Of a stretch of DNA of 37,649 nucleotides, positions 14,826 to 23,167 are shown piece by piece. Position 1 is the stretch's first letter. Each line of letters opens with the position of its first letter. Position numbers and translations under genes: made by a program. This stretch comes from Peptococcaceae bacterium. GTDB taxonomy: Bacteria; Bacillota; Desulfitobacteriia; Desulfitobacteriales; Syntrophobotulaceae. Below the pieces are notes generated by a model. The model had not been told where the DNA came from and searched no databases. It saw only the letters and a program-made list of their open reading frames with translations. The stretch covers positions 1 through 37,649 of the forward strand of contig WRHI01000017.1 in assembly GCA_009783315.1 (NCBI GenBank), read 5' to 3'.

Positions 14826-15878
14826 ATGAATTATATTCCGGTAAGTATTGTTGATCCGTATCTTAGTTTTACGTCACTGACTCGGCGCTCAAGCACCACG
14901 TATCTGATTCTGCATCACGCCGACGCGGTGAACTTCTCTGTTCAGGATTGCCACAATTATCACAAAAACATTATGAAATACGCAGGAATTGGCTATAACT
15001 TCTATGTCAGAATGGATGGCACAATCTACAAGGGACGAGGTTGGGAATACGTGGGCGCCCACGCCGCCGAAACGGGCGGATATAACTATAATCCTATCAG
15101 CATTGGCATTTCTTTTGAAGGAAGATACGACAGCGTCACTACGTCAATGCCTGAAAAACAGTTTGCTGCCGGCGCGTTGTTGATGGCGGAGGCCCTGTTC
15201 CGGTACAACGGTATTGCTAATATCTGTGGCCATAGAGATCTGTTGTCAACCGTTTGCCCCGGCAGATACTTCCCCTTTGATAGGATGGTTCAAGCCGCTT
15301 TTGGTCTGTATGTGGACGACGCCAAAATGAAATCTACTGAGGCGTATGTGTTGGCCGCCTCAAGAAGATTCCGGGTCAGACAGCAAAACCTGTCGCCTGC
15401 TGAGGTGTTGCCAATGAGCGGTGCGTGTCCGTATCCCGAACCCACGGCATACTTGCAACAGGGCAGCATGGGCGATGGGGTGCGCTGGCTTCAATGGCAG
15501 CTTAACCAAAATGGGGCAGGGCTGAGCATTGATGGGGATTTCGGCCCGATGACCGATACGGCTGTGCGCACTTTTCAGAGAAAAACCGGTTTGGACCCTG
15601 ATGGTATTGTTGGCGTATTGACCCGGGCAAAACTCATCGCCGAGCCCAAACCCGCGATTTGCCCTTATCCGGAACCCACGGCTCTTCTGTCGGTGGGCAG
15701 TAAGAGCGACGGCGTTCGCTGGGTGCAGTGGCAACTCAACCGAAAAGGGGCGAATCTTGTGATCGATGGGGATTTCGGACCGGCCACAGATGCGGCTGTA
15801 CGCACTTTTCAGAGAAACAACGGCCTTTCTGTCGATGGCATTGTCGGACCTTTGACCAGGGTAAAATTGAAAGGATAA
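14826..15878 (+). CDS. N-acetylmuramoyl-L-alanine amidase with two peptidoglycan-binding domains
   Basis: A 350-residue enzyme that cuts the amide bond between muramic acid and L-alanine. Residues about 20-160 are an Amidase_2/PGRP domain with zinc ligands visible as LHH (His 30 or 31), CGHRD (His 136) and TVCPGR (Cys 144). Two PG_binding_1 domains follow (about 210-270 and 285-350), each with the DGDFGP...AVRTFQR...DGIVG signature. There is no signal peptide, as in phage endolysins, which are exported by a holin; a holin gene does follow (16071). ATG 14826 follows AGAAAGGA with a good distance; TTG 14820 is less likely. A terminator follows at 15906. Confidence 0.9.
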   Translation: MNYIPVSIVDPYLSFTSLTRRSSTTYLILHHADAVNFSVQDCHNYHKNIMKYAGIGYNFYVRMDGTIYKGRGWEYVGAHAAETGGYNYNPISIGISFEGRYDSVTTSMPEKQFAAGALLMAEALFRYNGIANICGHRDLLSTVCPGRYFPFDRMVQAAFGLYVDDAKMKSTEAYVLAASRRFRVRQQNLSPAEVLPMSGACPYPEPTAYLQQGSMGDGVRWLQWQLNQNGAGLSIDGDFGPMTDTAVRTFQRKTGLDPDGIVGVLTRAKLIAEPKPAICPYPEPTALLSVGSKSDGVRWVQWQLNRKGANLVIDGDFGPATDAAVRTFQRNNGLSVDGIVGPLTRVKLKG

Positions 15879-15905
15879 TTTTAGGAGAACCGGCAAAATA
15901 GCGAT

Positions 15906-15935
15906 AAAGGGGATTGACAAAAAATCCCCTTTTCT
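15906..15935 (+). terminator. rho-independent terminator
   Basis: AAAGGGGATT (15906-15915) and AATCCCCTTT (15923-15932) form a perfect 10-bp stem ending in T residues, 27 bases behind the amidase stop. It separates amidase and holin transcription at least in part. Confidence 0.75.
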
Positions 15936-16070
15936 ATAGAGTTTTACATGACGCAGATATAAGTATATGGGTTGTGAAAAAATTCATGAGTCAGGGCTCG
16001 GGATGAGCGGCCTTCGTTGGTACGCATTCTTTATTGAGATGAAAATAATATTAAGGAGTGAAAAGATATC

Positions 16071-16331
16071 ATGGAATTTGGCTTTATTACAGTGCCGTCA
16101 ATTACAGCTATCTGTTTCTTGATGGGGATGGTGATTAAGGCGTCAGCTCTGCAGTCCAAATGGATTCCTTCAATATGCGGGGCATTAGGTGCTGTCCTGG
16201 GTCTTGCGGGTTATTTTATCATACCGGAGCTCATAGCCAGTGATCCTTTTAGCGCTATTGCCGTGGGCATCGCCAGTGGACTTGCCGCGACCGGGGCGCA
16301 TCAAATTTATGTGGAGGCCAAAGAAGGATAA
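16071..16331 (+). CDS. phage-type holin (Hol44 / Phage_holin_5-like)
   Basis: An 86-residue membrane protein with three hydrophobic segments (about 5-24, 31-52 and 60-78). The sequence pattern ITAICFLMGMVIKAS...KWIPSICGALGAVLG, with the late AIAVGIASGLAATGAHQIY, fits the small holins of clostridial phages and prophage-like clusters. It would let the leaderless amidase reach the wall. The ribosome site AAGGAGTG is about ten bases from the ATG, slightly long. Its last 25 bases overlap the 3' end of the minus-strand EAL gene, so the two transcripts are antisense there. No other phage genes are in view. Confidence 0.8.
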   Translation: MEFGFITVPSITAICFLMGMVIKASALQSKWIPSICGALGAVLGLAGYFIIPELIASDPFSAIAVGIASGLAATGAHQIYVEAKEG

Positions 16332-19108
16332 TCCGGCTCATCTTCCCCGGCTCTACCCGGTACGCCGAATTCCCGTTTTTCCCTCAACAGAGCATGAAAC
16401 GCGTCCTCGGGTACCGGCGCGCTATAATAAAAACCTTGAAACTCATTGCAATACAAATGGGTCAGCGCTTCCAGCTGCTCCTTTGTTTCCACCCCTTCCG
16501 CCACAGCCCGCATCCCCAGAGCGCGGGCCATGCTTGTTGTCGCCTGTACAATAACCATGTCCTCAGGGTTGTCAGGAATACCGGAAATAAAAATACGGTC
16601 AAGCTTAATTTCATCCAAAGACAACTCCTTAAGATATAATAGAGAAGAGTAGCCGGTGCCGAAGTCGTCAATAGAGATCTGGATATCCTTGGCTCGCAGA
16701 GATTTGAGCAGGGTGTTGTTGGTTAGGCGGTCGTCAAGCAGAGATTCCTCGGTGATCTCCAGCTTCAAGAATTTTGCCGGCAGGCCGGTATCGGCCAAAA
16801 TGGCGTCGACCCGGTCAGAAAAGCCAGGTTCCAGCAAGGTTTGGGGAGAGATGTTGACAGCAACGCTGAGATGGCTGAACCCGAGCTTGTGCCATATCAT
16901 AGTTTGCCGGCAAGCTTCCTCCAGAACAAACCAAGTGATCGGCACAATGAGGCCGGTTTCTTCAGCCAGCGGGATGAACTGGTCGGGCAGGATAAGCTCG
17001 CCTTTGTTTTTCCAACGGATCAGAGCTTCACTGCCGACGATTTTGTAGGAAGAGATGTCCACCTTGGGTTGATAATAGACGATGAACTCTTTTTGCCCTA
17101 AAGCTTGCCGCAATTCTCGTTCCATAGTCAGACGTTTTTCAATGGCTTGGAAAAAGGCGATGTCAAAACGCAAGAAAACACTGTGTTTGGAACTTTTGGC
17201 AGCGTACATAGCTGTTTCCGCACATTGCAAAATTGCGTCGGCTTTGACACCGTCAACAGGATAAACACTGGCGCCAACGGCGACACTGACAACATACTCC
17301 CGTTTATTAATCATAAAAGGATGTTCGAAAAGGGTAAGCAGACGTTTGTGGGCCAGTTGAGAGATCGCTTCATTATCGTTCATATGGACGAAGGTCAACG
17401 CAAAAATATCGCCGTGGGTGTTGGCCACGCAAGTGGCGTCCGGAAAGGAATCCTGGAGTTTTTCCGCGATATGCTTCAGCAGCTGGTCGCCGACGGTGTG
17501 TCCCAAGGTGTCGTTGACAAATTTGAAATTGTTGACGCTCAGCATGAAAACGGTGATGCTGCGCCGGGGTTCCGCCGCGATGAGGTCTTCCAGCTGACTG
17601 CGCAGCCAGAGACGGTTGGGCAGCTGGGTCAACGCGTTGTAATGGGCGAGGCGTTGAATGAGGTTTTCATAATGCTTTTTGACTTGAATGCTATGCTTGA
17701 TCAGCGTGATATACTCATAAGCGCCGTCGTCGTTCAGGACAGGCGAAAAAGTTGCTTCTTCAATGATAAAACGGGGGTCGGGTTCGTCTTTTGGCCGGAA
17801 AATGATTTCGCCGCGCCAGGTCCGGCGGTCAAAAACGGTCTCCATAATTTGGGCCGACAGTTCACTGTTTTCAATGTATGACCAGATATCTTTGCCCAGA
17901 AGCTGGTCGTCGATAGCGGACATATTGCGCATCGCCGCCGGGTTCATAAACTGGACCACACCATCAGGCGACATAATCAAAAAATCATCGGCGGTTGTGT
18001 GAACCGCTTTGGAATAGATCTGCAGCCAAGCGTTGGTGGTCTGGATGGTTTCCTGGTTGACGGCAATGCGGTTCAGCATATCTTGAATGGCCCCGGCCAA
18101 AAAATTCAGTTCATGGTTGCGGTATCGATTGAAAATGGGGGTGTGCGCCTTGTTGATATCCACGGCGGCAACCTGAACCGCCAAAGATTGCAAAGGTTTG
18201 TACATGAATTTTTCAACGACGACAGCTATGAGCCCGATGATGGCCAGACACAAAAGAGAGAGGACCAATAGAGGCAAACTCAGGCTTTGCACTGCTTCGG
18301 CAGGTTGGATAAGAGGCAGCCGATAGACGAGCGTTAGACGTTGTGTTGAGATGAAAGGGGGCAGATCAACTGATATTTGGTCACGGGCAGACGACAGCCG
18401 GGCAGTGCCGGCAGTGTCTTTGGCGCCCCCGGGCGGAGTTGCCGGCAAAGCCGACACAGGCAGCCGTGAGAGGGCGCTGCTGGGAGGAATGTTTTGGATG
18501 GTGGTGTTTTGTGGCGCCTGAGCCAGAATGTGTCCCATGTTTTGGCCATACATGAGGATGGCGTAGGGGGTTGATGATTCAGGCGGATCGAAAACAGCCG
18601 GATCAAAAACGGGATAAGAAGCTGCCGCGTATGTGTTTCCGGCTGTTTCGAAAAACCCTGCGTACAAACCTGGTTGTCCTATCGCATGACTGGCTGCGTC
18701 CTGCAGTCTGGCTGCCATTTCCGGCTGCATGGGCATGAACATATGGTGTTCCCGATCAAAAGACCATGCGTCCGTGATGTTTCCGGCCGGATCCATGAGC
18801 AGGGCGAAGTCAAGGCCAACAAGTATGTCTGGGGTGAGCGGTGCTCCGGGAGAAATCGGCATCCCGGTGGCGAGACGCGCCGTCATGGCTTGAGCGCTGT
18901 TCCGGGTGACCGCGGAGACGGTTTCCAGATTATCTTGCATATGAGAGGCGATTTGAGTGAGCCAGATTAACGAAGACGTTTCTTCGCGTTTGTCAACGAC
19001 ATGTATGAAGGCGCGACTTATCGAAACGAAGACGATTATAAACAGCAGCAACATAAACAAACTGGTGAAACCGATACTAAGTTGACGTAAAGTAGGGTAT
19101 TGGCGCAT
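16307..19108 (-). CDS. membrane sensor with PAS, degenerate GGDEF and intact EAL domain (c-di-GMP phosphodiesterase)
   Basis: A 933-residue signalling protein. A membrane helix at about 10-32, a large outer sensor region, a second helix at about 275-298 (LLVLSLLCLAIIGLIAVVV), then a PAS domain (about 365-480), GGDEF-like (about 490-650) and EAL (about 665-915). The GGDEF signature is replaced by THGDIFAL, so cyclase activity is unlikely. The EAL part keeps every expected residue I checked: SEALIRW, AVNISPQ, LEITEES, DDFGTGYSS, IKLDRIF, AEGVET and EFQGFYYS. It should therefore degrade c-di-GMP, with the dead GGDEF perhaps sensing GTP. ATG 19108 has AAGGAGC upstream. It is the last gene of a probable DUF1836-nrdR-EAL unit. 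Confidence 0.9.
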   Translation of the reverse strand: MRQYPTLRQLSIGFTSLFMLLLFIIVFVSISRAFIHVVDKREETSSLIWLTQIASHMQDNLETVSAVTRNSAQAMTARLATGMPISPGAPLTPDILVGLDFALLMDPAGNITDAWSFDREHHMFMPMQPEMAARLQDAASHAIGQPGLYAGFFETAGNTYAAASYPVFDPAVFDPPESSTPYAILMYGQNMGHILAQAPQNTTIQNIPPSSALSRLPVSALPATPPGGAKDTAGTARLSSARDQISVDLPPFISTQRLTLVYRLPLIQPAEAVQSLSLPLLVLSLLCLAIIGLIAVVVEKFMYKPLQSLAVQVAAVDINKAHTPIFNRYRNHELNFLAGAIQDMLNRIAVNQETIQTTNAWLQIYSKAVHTTADDFLIMSPDGVVQFMNPAAMRNMSAIDDQLLGKDIWSYIENSELSAQIMETVFDRRTWRGEIIFRPKDEPDPRFIIEEATFSPVLNDDGAYEYITLIKHSIQVKKHYENLIQRLAHYNALTQLPNRLWLRSQLEDLIAAEPRRSITVFMLSVNNFKFVNDTLGHTVGDQLLKHIAEKLQDSFPDATCVANTHGDIFALTFVHMNDNEAISQLAHKRLLTLFEHPFMINKREYVVSVAVGASVYPVDGVKADAILQCAETAMYAAKSSKHSVFLRFDIAFFQAIEKRLTMERELRQALGQKEFIVYYQPKVDISSYKIVGSEALIRWKNKGELILPDQFIPLAEETGLIVPITWFVLEEACRQTMIWHKLGFSHLSVAVNISPQTLLEPGFSDRVDAILADTGLPAKFLKLEITEESLLDDRLTNNTLLKSLRAKDIQISIDDFGTGYSSLLYLKELSLDEIKLDRIFISGIPDNPEDMVIVQATTSMARALGMRAVAEGVETKEQLEALTHLYCNEFQGFYYSAPVPEDAFHALLREKREFGVPGRAGEDEPDYPSLAST

Positions 19109-19170
19109 ATAAGAAAGCTCCTTATGTGTTTATCGGGCTTCCTTATTAGAGGTTCTCCAATTTGGCAAAT

Positions 19171-19641
19171 TCAATTCTCCGGCTGGTTCTTCCTTCTCAG
19201 CAAATCATCCAACTCTTCCATAAATTTCTGTATATCGGTAAACTGCCGGTATACCGAAGCAAAGCGGATATAGGCGATCTCGTCGATTTGAAAAAGCCGT
19301 TCCATCACGGCTTCGCCGATAGCCTGGGAGGGAATTTCCCATTCATAGATATCCCGCAGCATTCGTTCGATGGTCAAAGCGGATTCTTCCAAAACAATGG
19401 ACGGAATGGGTCTTTTCTCGCAGGCCTTCGCCAGACCGGCTAGGAGTTTGGTGTGAGAAAAGGGTTCCCGGCGGCCATCTTTTTTGACCACCATAAAAGG
19501 TATTTCCTCAAACTTCTCGTAAGTGGTAAAACGCCGACGGCAGACCGCGCACTCACGGCGCCGGCGAATGGCCATTTTGTTTTCGGTTTGACGGGAGTCA
19601 AGCACTTTGCTGTCATCGGCTTGACAAAAAGGACAACGCAT
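19171..19641 (-). CDS. nrdR: transcriptional repressor NrdR
   Basis: A 156-residue repressor of ribonucleotide reductase genes. A zinc ribbon with Cys 3, 6, 31 and 34 (MRCPFCQ, ECAVCRRRF) is followed by an ATP-cone domain at about 46-136 (PFMVVKKDGRREPFSHTKL), which senses ATP/dATP. Length and layout are exactly those of NrdR. GGAGCG lies just upstream of ATG 19641. It lies 39 bases behind the DUF1836 gene and 62 before the EAL gene, all on the minus strand. No nrd genes are in the window, so it must act elsewhere. Confidence 0.95.
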   Translation of the reverse strand: MRCPFCQADDSKVLDSRQTENKMAIRRRRECAVCRRRFTTYEKFEEIPFMVVKKDGRREPFSHTKLLAGLAKACEKRPIPSIVLEESALTIERMLRDIYEWEIPSQAIGEAVMERLFQIDEIAYIRFASVYRQFTDIQKFMEELDDLLRRKNQPEN

Positions 19642-19676
19642 GGTCGCTCCGTTCCGCTTTGCTCCACTTCGCTCCA

Positions 19677-19704
19677 GGGATTAGGGGTTAGGGGTTGGGG
19701 GTTT
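19677..19704. repeat. AGGGGTT heptamer array over a stop codon
   Basis: Three to four AGGGGTT/GGGGGTT units; on the minus strand they encode the last residues (PPTPNP) and stop of the DUF1836 gene. Next to it, 19646-19678 holds three 10-base near copies of the type CGCTCC-N-TT-C. Confidence 0.75.
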
Positions 19705-20211
19705 TTCCGTACCTGCCCGTTCTTTGACCATGTCAATTAAGTGTTCGGCAGCAACTTTGTTGGCGTAACTGGTAATGGTAAAGCGGACAATGGCATCCGC
19801 CAGTACCAAGGGGTCATCCTGATCGGGAACGCTTTCCACGACAGCGGTGAGGTCGCTGTCCAGAATTTCGCGGTATTTTTCATAGACTTGCCGCAAGGTG
19901 TCGGGCGGAAACATCTGAATCAGAAGCAATATGTCTCCTACCGAAAGGACCTGTTTCATGACACAGATGGTGGTTAATCGCGCGATATGGCTGCGCGAGT
20001 ATTTTTTGCCTTTTGTCCTCGGCATGAGACCGTCTCTGATATAGTTGTTGACCATGGCGGCTGTGGGATTGGATTCGGGGCGCGAGGAATAAAGCTGGCG
20101 ATGCATATATCCCAGCACTTGGTCCATATAGAGATCTATGTCCGGAAGGGTGTCCCAGGTTGCCGGACGTTCTTCAGACAGGCTTTTTTTGATGTCCTCC
20201 AGACTCTTCAT
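19681..20211 (-). CDS. DUF1836 family protein, predicted DNA-binding
   Basis: A 176-residue protein of the DUF1836 family, common in Bacillota. The central part, NPTAAMVNNYIRDGLMPRTK, then KKYSRSHIARLTTICVMKQV (about 60-105), resembles a MerR-like helix-turn-helix with wing, so DNA binding is likely. The second half is helical (VLADAIVRFTITSYANKVAAEHLIDMV). ATG 20211 is preceded by GGGAGG and, further up, by a good sigma-A promoter (20243-20271). A longer start at 20307 would run through that promoter and is rejected. The final residues EKPPTPNP come from a heptamer array. Confidence 0.8.
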   Translation of the reverse strand: MKSLEDIKKSLSEERPATWDTLPDIDLYMDQVLGYMHRQLYSSRPESNPTAAMVNNYIRDGLMPRTKGKKYSRSHIARLTTICVMKQVLSVGDILLLIQMFPPDTLRQVYEKYREILDSDLTAVVESVPDQDDPLVLADAIVRFTITSYANKVAAEHLIDMVKERAGTEKPPTPNP

Positions 20212-20242
20212 CGCGCTGAACCTCCCCCAGCCCTTTGAAAAT

Positions 20243-20271
20243 AATATAACGTATTTGATCCGTATTGTCAA
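20243..20271 (-). promoter_or_regulatory. sigma-A promoter of the DUF1836-nrdR unit
   Basis: On the minus strand, TTGACA (20266-20271), a 17-base spacer and TATATT (20243-20248), about 32 bases before the start codon. Confidence 0.75.
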
Positions 20272-20300
20272 CAATGAGACATGGTCACACGCAACAGCTA

Positions 20301-20329
20301 TTGACATATGAGTAATGATATTATATAGT
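20301..20329 (+). promoter_or_regulatory. sigma-A promoter of degV
   Basis: TTGACA (20301-20306), a 17-base spacer and TATAGT (20324-20329), about 100 bases before the degV start. It lies back to back with the minus-strand promoter at 20243-20271. Confidence 0.7.
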
Positions 20330-20431
20330 AATGATTACAAGATCAACATGTTTCAGTGGAGGTGCTGTTTGGCGATATTTATGGTATGATTCGGGGTAAG
20401 AGGAAAATGAACATTGGAAGTGAGGGATCAC

Positions 20432-21271
20432 ATGTATAAGACAAAGATCTTAGCCGACAGCGCCTGTGATTTATCAAAAGAATTAGCCACGGAGTTGAAC
20501 GCTGAGCGGGCAGTTCCTTTTTATCTTGACATAGGTGATGAGACTTTTGTGGATGATGATAGCTTGTCAATAGCCGACTTAATGGCAAAAATGAAAGCCT
20601 GTACCACGAAAATGGGTTCCGCGTGTCCCTCGCCCGCCCAGTGGATGGACATATTTATCAAAGCGGGAGGCGGTTTCGCGGTGACGATTTCGAGCAAGCT
20701 TTCCGCTATGTATCAAACGGCAAAACTGGGTTGGGAGATGGCAAAAAACGAGGTGCCGGAACTTGTCGGACACGTGTTTGATTCAAAATCGGCGTCCTGC
20801 GGCGAGGTGCTGGTGGCTATGAAGATCCGCCAGTTTATTGAAAGCGGTTTAGGGTTTGATGGGGTGGTAAAAAAGGTTGAGAGCTTTATTGAGGAGATGA
20901 GAACCTTTGTTTTGCTTGAAGACGTCAGCAACGTTGTGAAGAATGGGCGCATGAGCAAAATAAAAGGCACTATCGTCAATGTGCTGGGCGTAAAACCTGT
21001 GCTGTGTAATAAAGACGGTGAAATCGATCTCTTCGGCAAATTCCGCGGCTCCTCCAATGTGGCGGGGAAGCTGCTTGATTGCGTCGCGCAATGCAGGCGG
21101 GAAATCAAGGGGAATGAACTCGTTATCTCCCATTGCAATAACCTTTCTTTGGCTGAAGAATTGCGGGACGAAGCAAGGAAAAGGTTTGATTTTGGCAGAA
21201 TACTGATTCTTGAAACCGGCGGGCTGACGTCAATATACGCGTGTGACAGAGGAATTATCTTGAGCTTCTAG
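20432..21271 (+). CDS. degV: DegV family fatty-acid-binding protein
   Basis: A 279-residue protein of the DegV/FakB type, which binds a fatty acid for phosphorylation by a FakA kinase. Visible marks are ILADSACDLSKELA at the N-terminus, the SPAQWMDIFIKAGG region in place of the usual SPSPEDF, TISSKLSAMYQTAKLGWEMA (about 95-114), the lid GRMSKIKGTIVNVLGVKPVL (about 178-197) and a C-terminal acidic/Gly strand. The start is ATG 20432 with GAGGG upstream. No fakA is in view. Convergent with the zinc-ribbon gene, 22 bases apart. Confidence 0.9.
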   Translation: MYKTKILADSACDLSKELATELNAERAVPFYLDIGDETFVDDDSLSIADLMAKMKACTTKMGSACPSPAQWMDIFIKAGGGFAVTISSKLSAMYQTAKLGWEMAKNEVPELVGHVFDSKSASCGEVLVAMKIRQFIESGLGFDGVVKKVESFIEEMRTFVLLEDVSNVVKNGRMSKIKGTIVNVLGVKPVLCNKDGEIDLFGKFRGSSNVAGKLLDCVAQCRREIKGNELVISHCNNLSLAEELRDEARKRFDFGRILILETGGLTSIYACDRGIILSF

Positions 21272-21293
21272 ACTGAAAAACGTTATCAAAAAA

Positions 21294-22046
21294 TCAGTTG
21301 CTGCTCTCTTTAAGGGCGTCTAGTTTGATTGGCCCGATACCATCGATGCTCACGTGCTGTCCAAAAGTACCAAACCGCACTTTTATGACACGCTCATCCT
21401 TGCTGTATATGGCCGACACATAAACGCATATATGCTCACCATCATTTGTTTTCACATTCTTGATTAACTCGCAGAACCGATAGCCTTCGCCGTAATTGGG
21501 ATAATCAGTCGGCGGGTGGGTTACCTCAAAACCATAAGTTTCACTTAGCAGTTTGCCATAAGCGTCAATAGCCCCCCATGTATCACTAACATTGTTATAA
21601 GTTATTTCGGTAATCTCTACGGGAACCTCTTCCGACATGCCCCAGTAATCAAGTATGGAAGGAACCACCATATTACCAACAGCTATATCTTGTGTTACAT
21701 AGGAGTATTTTATCGACTTATCATCCATAACGTTGGCCAGTGAGGGAAACCGCTCGCCGGCCAGTAGGTGCTCTGTTTGTGTGTTCTTGCCTCCAGGGCT
21801 CTGGAGAAGAAAAAATAAAACGAGCGCTAACACTGAAACGGCGACGAAACCTCCGAAAACAAGGGTAAGTATTATGAGGATATTTGATTTCTTTCGTGGC
21901 GGGGTATTGGGATAATCTGTGTGCGCCAAGGATGGCTGCGGTTGAGGGTACCCTTGTGGTTGAGCAGGATTTCCGGATTGATTTCCACAGTTTGTGCAAA
22001 AAGAAGCATTCTTGTTGATAGGATTTCCGCAGTTTCGACAATACAA
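21294..22046 (-). CDS. zinc-ribbon membrane protein of unknown function
   Basis: A protein of about 250 residues. A zinc ribbon (YCRNCGNPINKNASFCTNCG) opens it, then a Gln/Pro/Tyr-rich linker, one membrane helix (about 57-79, ILIILTLVFGGFVAVSVLAL) and an outer domain of about 165 residues with a mixed alpha/beta look (VEITEITYNNVSDTWGAIDA, then YGFEVTHPPTDYPNYGEGYR). TTG 22046 is chosen because GAGGTG precedes it by six bases and the ribbon starts at once, as usual in such proteins. ATG 22088 has no ribosome site. A clear promoter lies at 22108-22135 with a perfect palindrome just beyond. The outer domain is not recognised; an envelope sensor role is possible. Confidence 0.7.
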   Translation of the reverse strand: MYCRNCGNPINKNASFCTNCGNQSGNPAQPQGYPQPQPSLAHTDYPNTPPRKKSNILIILTLVFGGFVAVSVLALVLFFLLQSPGGKNTQTEHLLAGERFPSLANVMDDKSIKYSYVTQDIAVGNMVVPSILDYWGMSEEVPVEITEITYNNVSDTWGAIDAYGKLLSETYGFEVTHPPTDYPNYGEGYRFCELIKNVKTNDGEHICVYVSAIYSKDERVIKVRFGTFGQHVSIDGIGPIKLDALKESSN

Positions 22047-22107
22047 AGCCAACACCTCAATTTTCCCAAAATTTTTATGCGAATTCATTTTCGTTTACAT
22101 TAACAAT

Positions 22108-22156
22108 TCTATAGAATAGACACAGGGTATGTCAAGAACATTTTGCTAAAATGTTC
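22108..22156 (-). promoter_or_regulatory. sigma-A promoter with adjacent perfect palindrome
   Basis: On the minus strand, TTGACA (22130-22135), a 16-base spacer and TATAGA (22108-22113). Directly next to the -35 box lies GAACATTTT (22136-22144), three bases, then AAAATGTTC (22148-22156), a perfect 9+9 inverted repeat. It is placed for an activator or repressor and also faces the divergent AlkC/AlkD-like gene. Confidence 0.65.
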
Positions 22157-22308
22157 GCAAAATCCCTAAAATTATCAAGTCATTAGCCTTGCTGCGAGAA
22201 CAAAGTAACAATCAACAGAGATAGGAGGATTCTGGGGGTTTGGCCTGGAAGCATTTCATAGCTGTATTAATACGAGTTTCGGTAAAGAGCAGGAAAGGGA
22301 AGTGGATT

Positions 22309-23067
22309 ATGAAGTACAAGGATTATTACGACGATCAGTATGTTGACATGATTTCCCGGAAACTGACCCAAGCTCATAGTCAATTTGAGAGCGAAATATT
22401 TGTCAGCCGCCTTCAGGGCAAGTTAGAAGGCTTATCTTTGTTTGAACGATTTGATTTGGTTGTGGACGCCTTAGAAAGGAGCTTGCCCAATCATTATGCT
22501 GACAATATTGTCCGGCTGTTTCATTTGCTGGAGGAAGAATTGCCAACGGACAGCGGGATGTTTCGGGAAGGGTGGTGGTATTGGCCTATTGGCAGGTATG
22601 TTGAAAAGAACGGGGTTTTGGATTTTGAGGTTTCTATGAGCTTTATTAAGGAATTAACGAAAAGGTTTACCGGCGAGTATGCCGTGCGGCCGCTTCTTGA
22701 GCAATATCCCCAACAGGCTATGTCGCAGCTGATTGAATGGAGTCAGGATGAGAACGTTCACGTGCGACGGCTTGCCAGTGAGGGCGTCCGTATTCGGCTG
22801 CCTTGGTCCAAAAAGCTTTATACAGCCCTTGATGAATTTGACTCCTATGTAAGGATTCTGGATAACTTGAAAGATGATCCCGCAAAATTTGTCCAGAAAA
22901 GCGTTGGCAACAATTTGAATGATTTATACAAAGAGGCGCCGGAAAAGGCTCGTTTTATTATTGACGCCTGGCAAAGAGGCGGCCTCACGAAAGCGACGCG
23001 CTGGATTATTGCCCATGGCACGAGAAGTTTGAAACAGGAAAAAGAGCTGTTTCTTTTGCATGAATAA
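22309..23067 (+). CDS. AlkC/AlkD-like DNA alkylation repair protein
   Basis: A 252-residue HEAT-like all-helical protein. Family segments are WYWPIGRYVEKNGVLDF, ELTKRFTGEYAVRPLLEQYP, HVRRLASEGVRIRLPWSK (about 145-175), KFVQKSVGNNLNDLYKEAPE and ARFIIDAWQRGG followed by WIIAHGTRSL. These correspond to AlkC/AlkD glycosylases that remove N3/N7-alkyl purines without base flipping; the RLASEG...RLPW pattern points to the AlkC-like side. ATG 22309 begins the conserved part and has AAAGGGAAG upstream; a TTG at 22240 behind AGGAGG would add 23 residues that look non-conserved. Divergent from the zinc-ribbon gene. Confidence 0.85.
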   Translation: MKYKDYYDDQYVDMISRKLTQAHSQFESEIFVSRLQGKLEGLSLFERFDLVVDALERSLPNHYADNIVRLFHLLEEELPTDSGMFREGWWYWPIGRYVEKNGVLDFEVSMSFIKELTKRFTGEYAVRPLLEQYPQQAMSQLIEWSQDENVHVRRLASEGVRIRLPWSKKLYTALDEFDSYVRILDNLKDDPAKFVQKSVGNNLNDLYKEAPEKARFIIDAWQRGGLTKATRWIIAHGTRSLKQEKELFLLHE

Positions 23068-23167
23068 AACTGCATTTCAAATGGTAATAATCATGGGGGG
23101 TGTGTCCCACGAATTGATGCGCGCGGCAGTGGTGATGCGTGCAGCGAAAGTGAAGTGATTACATAAC

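Noticed and set aside
17105-17881. 258-residue plus-strand ORF
   Set aside because: Antisense to the EAL/GGDEF gene, whose motifs prove the minus frame.
22130-22156. LexA/DinR box next to the DNA repair gene
   Set aside because: GAAC and GTTC are 13 bases apart rather than 4, so it does not fit the Bacillota LexA site.
22240-22308. Upstream TTG start for the AlkC/AlkD-like gene
   Set aside because: The AGGAGG is 11 bases away and the added residues are unlike the family; ATG 22309 fits better.
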